Assembly (NCBI GenBank): GCA_041674525.1
Contig: JBAYVN010000036.1
Location: 1-26,243, forward strand
DNA: 26,243 nt
Direction of reading: 5' to 3'
Origin: SHYQ01 sp041674525
GTDB taxonomy: Bacteria; Chloroflexota; Dehalococcoidia; UBA2979
Shown here: positions 14,505 to 21,181 of the stretch, one piece after another
How the letters are laid out: each line of letters begins with the position of its first letter
How positions within the stretch are numbered: the stretch's first letter is position 1
Made by a program: the position numbers and the translations under genes
The notes under the pieces: model-generated
Told to the model about the DNA's origin: nothing
Database searches by the model: none
What the model saw: only the letters and a program-made list of their open reading frames with translations

Positions 14505-14930
14505 GTGTCATACCGTCCCCATGGAGTGCCGTCCATGTGCCGCCCCGAGCCGTCCGCCTCCGCCCTCCCCCCGCACGACGCGAGGGGTAGCGTGTCCGCG
14601 TGGCTGCGCAGCATCGGCACGGCCAGCGATCGCCTCGCCCCCACCGCCGAGGAGATCGAATGGGCGCGCCAGTCGCTGCTCGCCGCCCTCGCCGCCGAAC
14701 GCCTGGCGCGGCGTTGGCGCCGCTGCACGGGGTGGCGGACCGGCGGCCGAGCCCAACCGCGCACGTCCGCCCCGGCCGAGGCGACCAGCGCGAGGCGCGA
14801 TCCCGAGGCCATCGATGCCTCGCCCGACGACGGGCGTAGCGCGCGCAAGCACTTCATCGCCACGCTCCATGCCGAGCGCGATCGATGGGCGAGCGCAGCC
14901 GCCGAGCCGGACGCCGGCTTAATCTGCTAG
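14505..14930 (+). CDS. Hypothetical protein, about 141 aa
   Basis: I do not recognise this protein. Helical segments (SVSAWLRSIGTASDRLAPTA, IEWARQSLLAALAAERLARRWRR and SARKHFIATLHAERDRWA) flank a basic, low-complexity middle. The codons strongly favour G/C in third position, unlike the overlapping frame that starts at 14503, which is Pro/Arg-rich and looks spurious. GTG 14505 has AGGA seven bases upstream. ATG 14535 is an alternative start, lying inside a CATGGA/TCCATG inverted repeat (14520-14537). No signal peptide or membrane helix is visible. Its composition allows a small DNA- or RNA-associated protein, but that is only a guess. It is real with moderate confidence. Confidence 0.55.
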   Translation: MSYRPHGVPSMCRPEPSASALPPHDARGSVSAWLRSIGTASDRLAPTAEEIEWARQSLLAALAAERLARRWRRCTGWRTGGRAQPRTSAPAEATSARRDPEAIDASPDDGRSARKHFIATLHAERDRWASAAAEPDAGLIC

Positions 14931-15018
14931 CCGGGTCGGTCCGTTCCGATCCGCACGAGCGGCTGAACGCTCCGCCACGCGGGGCGGCGCCCCTCGCCTC
15001 ACGGTCACCGGGTGCCGG

Positions 15019-15024
15019 TATATT
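15019..15024 (+). promoter_or_regulatory. Candidate -10 box of the ABC exporter operon
   Basis: TATATT matches the -10 consensus at five of six positions and is a rare A/T-only stretch in this GC-rich region, 100 bases upstream of the ATPase gene's start. No good -35 is visible at 17 bases spacing, so an activator or an extended element would be needed. Confidence 0.35.
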
Positions 15025-15123
15025 GGCGTGGCGGTCCGCAGCGGCACGGCTTCCCCGCACCCGCCCTCGACGAGCGGAGAGCCGCCTCCCCGCGAGCGAG
15101 ATCGCGAACATGAAGAGGACCTC

Positions 15124-16167
15124 GTGGTCACGACCACTGCACCCGCGATCGACGTGCGGCACCTGGTGAAGCGCTACCTGAACGCGCGGACCAACGCCGT
15201 CGACGGCATCGACTTCACGGTGGATCCCGGCGAGTTCTTCGCGCTGCTGGGGCCGAACGGCGCCGGCAAGACGACGACGATCTCCATCCTGACCACCATG
15301 CTGCTCCCCACCTCGGGCGTCGTGCGCATCGCGGGACACGATGTACGGACCGAGGCGAGCGCGGTTCGCCGTCACGTGGGCATCATCTTCCAGCGCCCCA
15401 GCCTGGATCAGAACCTGACCGGCGAGGAGAACGTGCGCTTTCACAGCATCCTGTACGGGCTCTACCCTTTCCGGCCGAGCTACCGCCTGATGCCCGGGGC
15501 GTACCGGCGGCAGCTGCAGGATCTGGCCGCTGTCCTGGAGCTGCGAGAGGACATCTTCCGGCCGGTCAAGACGTACTCCGGCGGGATGCGGCGCAAGCTC
15601 GAGATCATCCGCAGCCTGATGCACCACCCGCAGGTGCTCTTCCTGGATGAGCCGACCGCCGGCCTGGACCCCGCGAGCCGCCGCGGCCTGTGGGAGTACC
15701 TGGACGAGGAACGTCGGCGCAGCGGGACCACGGTCCTGCTCACCACGCACTACCTGGACGAGGCCGAGAACGCCGGCCGGGTGGCGATCCTGAACCGGGG
15801 CGTGATCGTGTCGCTCGGCACACCGGGCGCCGTCAAGGCCGAGCTCGTGCGCCACTACGTGCTGGTGGACGCCGACGATCGCGCCGCCCTTCGAGGCGAG
15901 CTGCTTGCCGCGGGCGTGCCGTTCAGCGGCGCCGGCCCGTTTCGGGTGGACGTGGACGGCAGCGCGACGCACGCGTTGCTGCGAGCGATCCGAACGCCGC
16001 TGACGCTGGTGCAGACCCACACCCCGAGCCTGGAGGATGCCTACCTCGAGGTCGTGGGCCGCGCGGACAGCGAGGCCGGCGAGGACGGCGGCACGGTAGG
16101 CCGTGGTGACGACGCGGACCGTGCAGAACGTGCGGACCGTGCGGGTGCCGCGGAGGGTGTCGCGTGA
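15124..16167 (+). CDS. ABC-2 type exporter ATPase, DrrA-like
   Basis: This 347-residue ATPase has Walker A GPNGAGKTT (43-51), signature YSGGMRRKLEI (from 151), Walker B VLFLDEP (171-177), a D-loop (LDPASRRGL) and switch His H209 (LTTHYLDEAE). The NAVDGIDFTV start and an accessory C-terminal domain after about residue 240 match the DrrA/CcmA group, which energises ABC-2 permeases exporting drugs, lipids or polysaccharide precursors. GTG 15124 was chosen for the AGAGGA just upstream; the frame extends to 15028 without such a site. The last 25 residues are a repetitive acidic/basic tail (GDDADRAERADRAGAAEG) encoded by a short DNA repeat. The permease gene follows 37 bases later. The substrate is unknown. 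Confidence 0.94.
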   Translation: MVTTTAPAIDVRHLVKRYLNARTNAVDGIDFTVDPGEFFALLGPNGAGKTTTISILTTMLLPTSGVVRIAGHDVRTEASAVRRHVGIIFQRPSLDQNLTGEENVRFHSILYGLYPFRPSYRLMPGAYRRQLQDLAAVLELREDIFRPVKTYSGGMRRKLEIIRSLMHHPQVLFLDEPTAGLDPASRRGLWEYLDEERRRSGTTVLLTTHYLDEAENAGRVAILNRGVIVSLGTPGAVKAELVRHYVLVDADDRAALRGELLAAGVPFSGAGPFRVDVDGSATHALLRAIRTPLTLVQTHTPSLEDAYLEVVGRADSEAGEDGGTVGRGDDADRAERADRAGAAEGVA

Positions 16168-16204
16168 CCGGCGCTTCCACGGTGGACGGCGGCGACGCGC
16201 TGTC

Positions 16205-16975
16205 ATGAACGCGATCTTGACCATCGCCCAGCGCGACCTCAACAAGCTCCTGCGCGACCCGGCGCGGATGCTCTCGACGTTCGTGTTCCCGTTCATCTTC
16301 ATGGCCGCCCTGGGCGGCACGATGCAGGCCAGCCTGGGCAGCCGCATCGGCTTCGACTTCCTGGTGTTCACCTTCACCGGAGTGTTCGGTCAGACCCTCT
16401 TCCAGTCCTCGGCGATGGGTCTCGTCTCGCTGATCGAGGACCGGCAGAACGACTTCAGCCAGGAGATCTTCGTGGCGCCGATCTCGCGCTACACGATCGT
16501 CATGGGCAAGGTGATCGGCGAGACGCTGGTGGCGCTCCCGCAGGGGCTCGCCATCCTGGCGTTCGCGCTGGTACTGGGGATCCCGCTGGGGCTGCCGCGG
16601 GTCGGGGCGATGCTTGCCGCCGGGCTGGTGGCGTGCCTGCTGGGTGCGGCCTTCGGCCTGCTGGTGCTCTCGAATCTCCGAAGTCAGCGCGCGGCGGAGC
16701 AGGTGTTCCCATTCATCCTGCTGCCGCAGTTCTTCCTGGCCGGCGTGTTCAACCCGCTCCAGGGATTGCCATGGTACCTCGATGCCCTGTCGCGCATCTC
16801 ACCGATGCGCTACGCCGTGGATCTGATCCGCGATGCGTACTACGCGGGGGCGTCCGAGTACCCGCTGGTGGTGCTCGATGGTGCGCTGGTGAACCTGGCG
16901 ATCATCGGCGTCATGTTCGCCGTGTTCTTCGCCCTCGGGACGGTGCTCTTCGTGCGGGCGGAGCACAATCGCTAG
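16205..16975 (+). CDS. ABC-2 type transporter permease, DrrB-like
   Basis: This 256-residue membrane protein has a short cytoplasmic amphipathic start (AQRDLNKLLRDPARML), then about six hydrophobic spans (roughly 22-38, 50-72, 105-125, 130-153, 165-180 and 228-250). The conserved cytoplasmic segment LIEDRQNDFSQEIFVAPISRYTIVMGK and the LPQFFLAGVFNPLQGLPWYLDALSRISPMRYAVDLIR box identify the ABC-2 family. It forms the channel for the ATPase encoded just upstream. The start ATG 16205 has only a weak GGCGGCGA upstream. Translation may depend on the ATPase gene, whose stop is 37 bases earlier. A strong hairpin follows the stop. Confidence 0.92.
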   Translation: MNAILTIAQRDLNKLLRDPARMLSTFVFPFIFMAALGGTMQASLGSRIGFDFLVFTFTGVFGQTLFQSSAMGLVSLIEDRQNDFSQEIFVAPISRYTIVMGKVIGETLVALPQGLAILAFALVLGIPLGLPRVGAMLAAGLVACLLGAAFGLLVLSNLRSQRAAEQVFPFILLPQFFLAGVFNPLQGLPWYLDALSRISPMRYAVDLIRDAYYAGASEYPLVVLDGALVNLAIIGVMFAVFFALGTVLFVRAEHNR

Positions 16976-17023
16976 CAGTACCATCGCTGGCAGATCGTGC
17001 AGCGGCGAGGCTCCCGCACGTCT

Positions 17024-17050
17024 CAGGGCGCGCCGAGGCGGCGCGCCCTG
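17024..17050. terminator. Bidirectional hairpin between convergent genes
   Basis: CAGGGCGCGCC (17024-17034) and GGCGCGCCCTG (17040-17050) form a perfect 11-bp stem with a 5-base loop. It lies midway between the ends of the permease gene (16975) and the monooxygenase gene (17074), which converge. There is no T-tract on either side, but the position and symmetry suit a shared terminator. Confidence 0.65.
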
Positions 17051-17073
17051 TCCAGGCACACGCCCCACGCCCC

Positions 17074-18198
17074 CTACCGGAGGGTCGCGGCGCGCATCGG
17101 ACCGTCCGCGGCGTGCAGGTCGTCCCCGAACGGGCGGTAGGTCTTGCCGTCGAAGTCCATCTCGATCGGGTCGTTGTCCCGGGTGAGCTTCGGCAGCACG
17201 TGCTCCGCGAGCAGCTCCAACTGCTGCAACTGGAGCTCGAGGTTCGTCATCCCCCGGAACGCATACGACGGCAGCCAGAAGATCGCGAGGTCGATGCCCA
17301 TCGCCTCCTGGCGGCGCAGGTCGGCCACGGCGTCATCCACGTGGGTGAGGTGGAAGTCCGTGAAGTAGACGCGCTCCTCGCCCTCGGCGACGCGCTCGAC
17401 CCGCTCGGCGGGACGCTCCTGGCCCCGGGGCACCGCCCCCTTCGAGACGACCTGGCCGGCGTCCTCGCGGCTGGTGGTCAGGTGCATGCGGTCCAGCGAC
17501 ATCAGGTAGGGCTTGCCAGTGCGGCCCTTCTCCCGCCACAGCCGGTCCAGGTCCTTCATGTCGCTCTCGAAGGCGCGCTGCGACTCCAGGGTGTCACCCG
17601 GTGAGCCGATTGAACCCTGGTAGAGGTCGGCGATCTGCCGGCGCGGCCCGGCGCCGTGCGATCCGTAGAGGATCGGGGGGTGCGGCTGAGTCGTGGGGCG
17701 GACCGAGATCGTCATGTCCGTGAAGTCGGCGTACTTCCCGTGGAAGGAGGCGACCTGGTTCGTCCACAGCTCCTTCATGCAGGCGACGTAGTCCCGCGTG
17801 ATCTCACCGCGCTTCGTGATGTCGAGGCCAAGCGCGCGGAACTCCTCCTCCACATAGCCGGACCCGCCGCCGATCATCAGGCGCCCGCCGGAGAGGGAGT
17901 CCAGCGTGGCGGTCATCTTGGCCTGCAGCACCGGCGGCCGGTACGGGATGACGTTGACGGTCTGCGTCAGGATCGGCTTCCACCCCTGCGCGTTGGTGAC
18001 CGCGGCCACGTAGCACATGGCCATGTACTGCTCCATGTAGCCATTGCCCATGCCCGCGTACTGGCTGCGTGTGATGATGAGGTGATCGACGAAGGACAGG
18101 GCGTCGAGGCGCAACTCCTTCGCCTTCAGGCAGACCTCCCAGATCGCGTCGTCGCGAAACCACCGGGCGAAGTTCGGCAGCAGCATCCCAATCTTCAC
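17074..18198 (-). CDS. Luciferase-like monooxygenase (F420/FMN-dependent LLM family)
   Basis: This is a 374-residue TIM-barrel flavin enzyme. The N-terminus KIGMLLPNFARWF, the ALSFVDHLI strand, the SGGRLMIGGGSGYVEEEFRALG box (conserved G-x-GxG...EEF segment of the family) and PPILYGSHGAGPRRQIADLY (flavin phosphate-binding region) are all present. Members oxidise or reduce diverse substrates with reduced FMN or F420. The length and the form of the GGGSG box favour the F420-dependent group, but the cofactor cannot be settled. GTG 18198 was chosen because it gives the usual M-K-I-G start and places AAGGA eight bases upstream; ATG 18207 would directly abut that site. It has an operator-like palindrome upstream and is divergent from the sortase-like gene. 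Confidence 0.9.
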   Translation of the reverse strand: MKIGMLLPNFARWFRDDAIWEVCLKAKELRLDALSFVDHLIITRSQYAGMGNGYMEQYMAMCYVAAVTNAQGWKPILTQTVNVIPYRPPVLQAKMTATLDSLSGGRLMIGGGSGYVEEEFRALGLDITKRGEITRDYVACMKELWTNQVASFHGKYADFTDMTISVRPTTQPHPPILYGSHGAGPRRQIADLYQGSIGSPGDTLESQRAFESDMKDLDRLWREKGRTGKPYLMSLDRMHLTTSREDAGQVVSKGAVPRGQERPAERVERVAEGEERVYFTDFHLTHVDDAVADLRRQEAMGIDLAIFWLPSYAFRGMTNLELQLQQLELLAEHVLPKLTRDNDPIEMDFDGKTYRPFGDDLHAADGPMRAATLR

Positions 18199-18251
18199 CG
18201 GACTCATCCTTCCGAATGCCCGCCTCGGGGCGCGCCTGACTGTGCCGCGCT

Positions 18252-18267
18252 GATAACACGCGTTATC
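18252..18267. promoter_or_regulatory. Operator-like palindrome GATAAC-N4-GTTATC
   Basis: These are perfect 6-bp A/T-rich arms (18252-18257, 18262-18267) around ACGC in otherwise GC-rich DNA. They lie 54 bases upstream of the monooxygenase start and in the shared intergenic region with the sortase-like gene. The form fits a TetR- or LacI-type dimer site. No such regulator is encoded in the window. Confidence 0.5.
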
Positions 18268-18392
18268 CCACGTCGACGCGAATCGTACGGCTCGACCCCA
18301 CGCTGTCAAGGCCAGTCGAACAGTCGTGCGCCACGATCGGGGGCTGGGTCGATGCGCTGGCCCGGCACTGCCGACGTCCGGAGCCGTCGACG

Positions 18393-18398
18393 TAAGCT
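18393..18398 (+). promoter_or_regulatory. -10 element of a probable leaderless transcript
   Basis: TAAGCT (pattern TANNNT) stands exactly six bases before ATG 18405 of the sortase-like gene, and no ribosome site precedes that ATG at a usable distance. The geometry is the same as at 5283-5297. Confidence 0.48.
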
Positions 18399-18404
18399 AC
18401 GGGA

Positions 18405-19157
18405 ATGCGAAGGATGCTGTTCCGTCGCGGCTGGCCGCCGCTGGTGCTCCTGATCGCCGCAGCTCTCGCGTGCACCGCGCGGGGGGCCGAGGACGCCCGC
18501 GCACCCCTCGGCCCACCCTCCGCGACCGCGCCCGGCACCCCGGTCGTGACGGCCTCGCTGCCACCTCAAATGGTGCGGATGGACATCCGGGCCAGCCGGC
18601 TCACGATCCCCGCGCTCGGCATCGACGCGCCCGTCCAGGGGAGCCGGGTGATCCCGGACACGTCCACGCCCCCTCCGGGCTGCCCGGCCCCACCGGAGGG
18701 CCAGACCACGCTCACGGTCCCGAACGAGGGCATCGCGACGCCGGAGGAGAGCCTGGACGGACTGGACAACAAGGCGTGGATCTTCGGACACAGCCGCTGG
18801 CAGAACCAGCCCGGCGTCTTCGGCGGGCTGGTGGACATCAACGTGGGTGACGAGCTCCTGGTCGATGGCATGGACCGGCGGACCGGCGAGCAGGTCAGCC
18901 GCCGACGATTCGTCGTCAACGGGCTCTACCTCACGGACATCGATTCCGGCGGGAAGCTGGTGGCCGCGGCCACTCCAGCGGACATCCCACCGAAGCCGGT
19001 CGTGATCCTCCAGACCAGCGTGCGCGAGGACGGGACCGGCAAGGGATGGCTGTTCGATCCGCAGACGGTGATGGCGAAGTCCCGGAGCCTGGTCGAGGGC
19101 GACGTGAACGATCCGTGCAAGTACCTGCTGCTCTTCGTCTTCGCGGTTCCGTCCTAG
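18405..19157 (+). CDS. Sortase-fold lipoprotein/exported protein with catalytic Cys replaced by Ser
   Basis: This 250-residue exported protein has an N-terminal hydrophobic helix (11-23) that ends at Cys23 in an imperfect lipobox (ALAC), then a Pro/Ala-rich linker. From about 65 it looks like a sortase (class E/F-like): RLTIPALGIDAPV, then KAWIFGHSRWQ with the expected catalytic His129, then PGVFGGLVDINVGDELLV. The motif that normally carries the nucleophile (TLxTC) reads ILQTS, so Ser205 (AGC codon) replaces Cys. Arg207 is too close to be the usual catalytic Arg. It is probably not an active transpeptidase, although a Ser-dependent activity or a binding role is possible. No LPxTG-type substrate gene was seen nearby. 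The sortase assignment is moderately secure; loss of the Cys is read directly. Confidence 0.78.
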   Translation: MRRMLFRRGWPPLVLLIAAALACTARGAEDARAPLGPPSATAPGTPVVTASLPPQMVRMDIRASRLTIPALGIDAPVQGSRVIPDTSTPPPGCPAPPEGQTTLTVPNEGIATPEESLDGLDNKAWIFGHSRWQNQPGVFGGLVDINVGDELLVDGMDRRTGEQVSRRRFVVNGLYLTDIDSGGKLVAAATPADIPPKPVVILQTSVREDGTGKGWLFDPQTVMAKSRSLVEGDVNDPCKYLLLFVFAVPS

Positions 19158-19262
19158 CAGAACGCGAGGAAGTCAGAGCGCGAGCCGAGCGCGAGGAAAG
19201 CGCGTTCAGCGCGGCGTCGCATCGCGCAGCAGTCGAGGACAGGCGAACCGCCCCGAAAAGAC

Positions 19263-19301
19263 GAATCGCGCAGTCCTCGAGGCCTCGAGGATGCGCGATT
19301 C
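19263..19301. terminator. Long inverted repeat downstream of the sortase-like gene
   Basis: GAATCGCGCA-g-TCCTCGAGG (19263-19282) is the reverse complement of CCTCGAGGATGCGCGATTC (19283-19301) except for one bulged G, giving a stem of about 17-19 bp with almost no loop. It is followed by TTATC. At about 105 bases past the stop it can act as a terminator. Its near-perfect palindromic form also fits a cruciform or mobile miniature element end. Confidence 0.55.
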
Positions 19302-19409
19302 TTATCAGGTCTGGACTGCCCGCCCGCAGGGCTTTGTGCAGCTATGCCCCACTGGCGCCCCCGCCTGACTGAGATCAATGTAGCGACTCGCGCACGGCGC
19401 TGTGCGCTC

Positions 19410-19430
19410 TTATCCGCAGACTTGTCGACA
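19410..19430 (+). promoter_or_regulatory. Two DnaA-box-like nonamers
   Basis: TTATCCGCA (19410-19418) and TTGTCGACA (19422-19430) each differ by one base from DnaA boxes (TTATCCACA, TTGTCCACA). They are in the same orientation, three bases apart. There is no dnaA, dnaN or A/T-rich unwinding region nearby, so a replication origin is not supported. Confidence 0.25.
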
Positions 19431-19523
19431 GGCTGGGAACAGGCGCACACACCGTTCCTTGCGCGCGCCGTGCACATCTGGCTCAGGCTCCGCGGTTCGA
19501 GTCTCTCGCGGGTTCGCGCACCT

Positions 19524-19529
19524 TACAAT
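19524..19529 (+). promoter_or_regulatory. Candidate -10 box
   Basis: TACAAT matches the -10 consensus at five of six positions, 25 bases before the ATG of the membrane protein gene at 19555. The transcript would keep that gene's GGAGGA ribosome site. No strong -35 is visible. Confidence 0.4.
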
Positions 19530-19554
19530 CCGCTCGCAACCTCGGAGGAACGGG

Positions 19555-20079
19555 ATGCTCGACGCGGCGCTGAGCGGCTTGATCATCGCATGCAAGTACG
19601 CGCTGCCGGTGCTGCTCGTACCGTTCCCCTTTGCGGCGGGCTGGGCGAACTTCGTGCTGGACTCCGTCGACGGCGATCTGCTGATCCCGCTGGGCGTGAA
19701 GGATCCGACCTACCAGCTGATCGACAAGTCCGCCGACTGGGTGACGTACGTCTTCATGGTGATCGCCGCCTGGCGCGCTGGTTGGCCGATGCGGCGCGCC
19801 GTCGCGGGGTTGTTCGTCTTCCGCTCTGTCGGGCAGGCGCTGTTCTTCCTCACCCGCAACGAGTTGATGTTCTTCCTCTTCCCGAACTTCCTGGAGCCGC
19901 TGTTCCTCGGGTACGCCACGATCCTCGTCTTCCGCCGCGACCGGGCGCCCGCGTTCTACGCGCGCCACACGGTGGCCATCTGGGTGATCGTGGTGCTCTA
20001 CAAGATGCAGGACGAGTTCCTCACCCACGTCGCAAACCTCGACCGCTCGGAGTTGATCGCGCGGCTCCTGCAGCGATGA
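19555..20079 (+). CDS. Integral membrane protein of unknown function
   Basis: This 174-residue protein has about five hydrophobic spans (roughly 5-30, 62-78, 83-100, 103-125 and 138-152), separated by charged loops. The first loop carries VDGDLLIPLGVKDPTYQLIDKSADW. Many aromatic residues (FFLTRNELMFFLFPNFLEPLFLGY) are concentrated in the middle, and the C-terminus is cytoplasmic and charged. ATG 19555 has an excellent GGAGGA five bases upstream. No family was recognised and no catalytic motif is evident. It stands alone between two intergenic regions. Unlike the neighbouring small membrane protein, it has no Gly-rich repeat. Confidence 0.82.
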   Translation: MLDAALSGLIIACKYALPVLLVPFPFAAGWANFVLDSVDGDLLIPLGVKDPTYQLIDKSADWVTYVFMVIAAWRAGWPMRRAVAGLFVFRSVGQALFFLTRNELMFFLFPNFLEPLFLGYATILVFRRDRAPAFYARHTVAIWVIVVLYKMQDEFLTHVANLDRSELIARLLQR

Positions 20080-20331
20080 CGGCGAGGCAGGAGCGCTGAC
20101 ACCGGCGGGACCGGCCAGCGCACGCGTGCATGCTTCACGTACGCCGGACTGTACTTTCGGAGGGGGCGCCGCGCCCACCCCCTGCGGTATGGTGCTGGTG
20201 TCGCGAGCGCATCCACAGGCAGTCCCTACCCGGCATCGCGGAGGATGACAATCAGGTGATGGATGCGTCGCCGCTCGGCCCAGCTGGTTGAGGGGCATGC
20301 CGGGGCTTCGGCAGCGAACGCAGGTATCGAT

Positions 20332-20568
20332 ATGGTCTTGTTATCCCTGCTGGTGTTCGGCCTCGGGTGTGGCATAGCGGGCATGACGATCATGGAGGCA
20401 AAGGGTCGCTCTGCCGGGCTGGGGCTCCTCCTCGGCCTCGTCGCCGGCCCCGTCGGGCCGTTCATCTGCGCCGCGCTGGCTCCGTCCACGGAGGTTGCCG
20501 CCGTGAGGTTCGTCGATCGCGTCCTGCGCGAGGAGCGGCGACGCGGCGCACAGCACACCCGGGCCTGA
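20332..20568 (+). CDS. Small two-helix membrane protein
   Basis: This protein of about 78 residues has a hydrophobic helix (1-20), then a loop with the recurrent small-membrane-protein motif KGRSAGLGLLLGLVAGPVGPF (a conserved G-R/K-S...GLLLGLxxGPxG pattern) running into a second helix (27-50), and a basic cytoplasmic tail (REERRRGAQ). Proteins of this pattern are widespread, and their function is unknown. The start is uncertain. ATG 20332 gives a clean membrane protein but has only a weak AGG upstream; ATG 20263 in the same frame would add 23 residues with poorer codon bias. The 250 bases between it and the previous gene hold nothing I can call. Confidence 0.65.
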   Translation: MVLLSLLVFGLGCGIAGMTIMEAKGRSAGLGLLLGLVAGPVGPFICAALAPSTEVAAVRFVDRVLREERRRGAQHTRA

Positions 20569-20735
20569 GCCGGACGGCCACGCACAGCACGCGGCCACAG
20601 CAGCCGGCCCGGCTCCGGCCTGACGAGAGCGCGCACGCGACTGTCCTGTCGTCCCTCGCATCGTCCCGCGCGCCTGCCGCTACCTCGATCGAGTGCTCAG
20701 GGGTCCTACGGAACCGCGGGGTATGGGAGAGCAAC

Positions 20736-21161
20736 GTGGAACGAATACCACTCGGCATGCGGATCACCACATCCCGATCGTTCGCGGACGTGGAGAGTGA
20801 CGTGCGCGAGGCCCTGGCGGGTGAAGGATTCGGTGTGCTCACGGAGATCGATGTGGCGGCGACGATGCGTGCAAAGCTCGGGGCGGAGATGCCCGCGTAC
20901 AAGATCCTCGGCGCCTGCAACCCGCCGTTGGCGCATCGAGCGCTCGGTATCTGGGACGGGTTCGGCGTCCTCCTGCCGTGCAACGTGGTCATCGAGGACC
21001 TGGGGGATCGCCGGGCAGTGATCGCCTTCGACCCGCTCGACATCGCGCAGGTGCGCGACCACACGGAGATCGTCCCGATCGCGACGGAGGTCAGAGCGCG
21101 CCTGGAGCGCATGCTGAGGGCCGTCGAGGCGAGGCGCACGCCGGACCTCGTCGCCGAGTAG
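20736..21161 (+). CDS. DUF302 domain protein
   Basis: This 141-residue protein has an alternating alpha/beta pattern and the DUF302 signatures: FADVESDVREALAGEGFGVLTEIDVAATMRAKLG, then YKILGACNPPLAHRAL, then LLPCNVVIEDLG and IAFDPL. The central ILGACNPP and LLPCNVV boxes with two Cys are typical of the family. It has no signal peptide and is cytoplasmic. The function is not established; family members often occur near stress or metal genes. GTG 20736 has GGGAG about six bases upstream. ATG 20757 is an alternative without one. It converges on the cyd operon, ending 20 bases from the cydC stop. Confidence 0.87.
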   Translation: MERIPLGMRITTSRSFADVESDVREALAGEGFGVLTEIDVAATMRAKLGAEMPAYKILGACNPPLAHRALGIWDGFGVLLPCNVVIEDLGDRRAVIAFDPLDIAQVRDHTEIVPIATEVRARLERMLRAVEARRTPDLVAE

Positions 21162-21181
21162 CACGCCGGTCCCGCGTCCAC

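Larger units (their letters stand above)
19158..19554. other. Intergenic region without a gene
   Basis: This is 397 bases with no coding frame that I can support. It holds the long inverted repeat at 19263-19301, two DnaA-box-like nonamers at 19410-19430, and a TACAAT -10-like box at 19524-19529 before the next gene. Several short GCGCGAG-type words recur at 19158-19215. Confidence 0.6.

Noticed and set aside
14503..14922. Alternative frame for the hypothetical gene, starting ATG 14503
   Set aside because: The product is almost entirely Pro/Arg/Ala/Ser with poor third-position bias. The 14505 frame is better by codon use.
16103..16204. Upstream extension of the permease gene overlapping the ATPase gene
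   Set aside because: The added residues are Arg/Val-rich shadow of the ATPase tail, and ABC-2 permeases normally start as at 16205.
19480..19520. Possible tRNA suggested by GGTTCGAGTC, which resembles a T-loop
   Set aside because: The flanking bases do not form a T-stem, and no acceptor stem or anticodon arm can be drawn around it.
19158..19554. Possible replication origin from DnaA-box-like sequences
   Set aside because: There are only two imperfect boxes, no A/T-rich unwinding element, and no dnaA, dnaN, gyrB or rpmH nearby.
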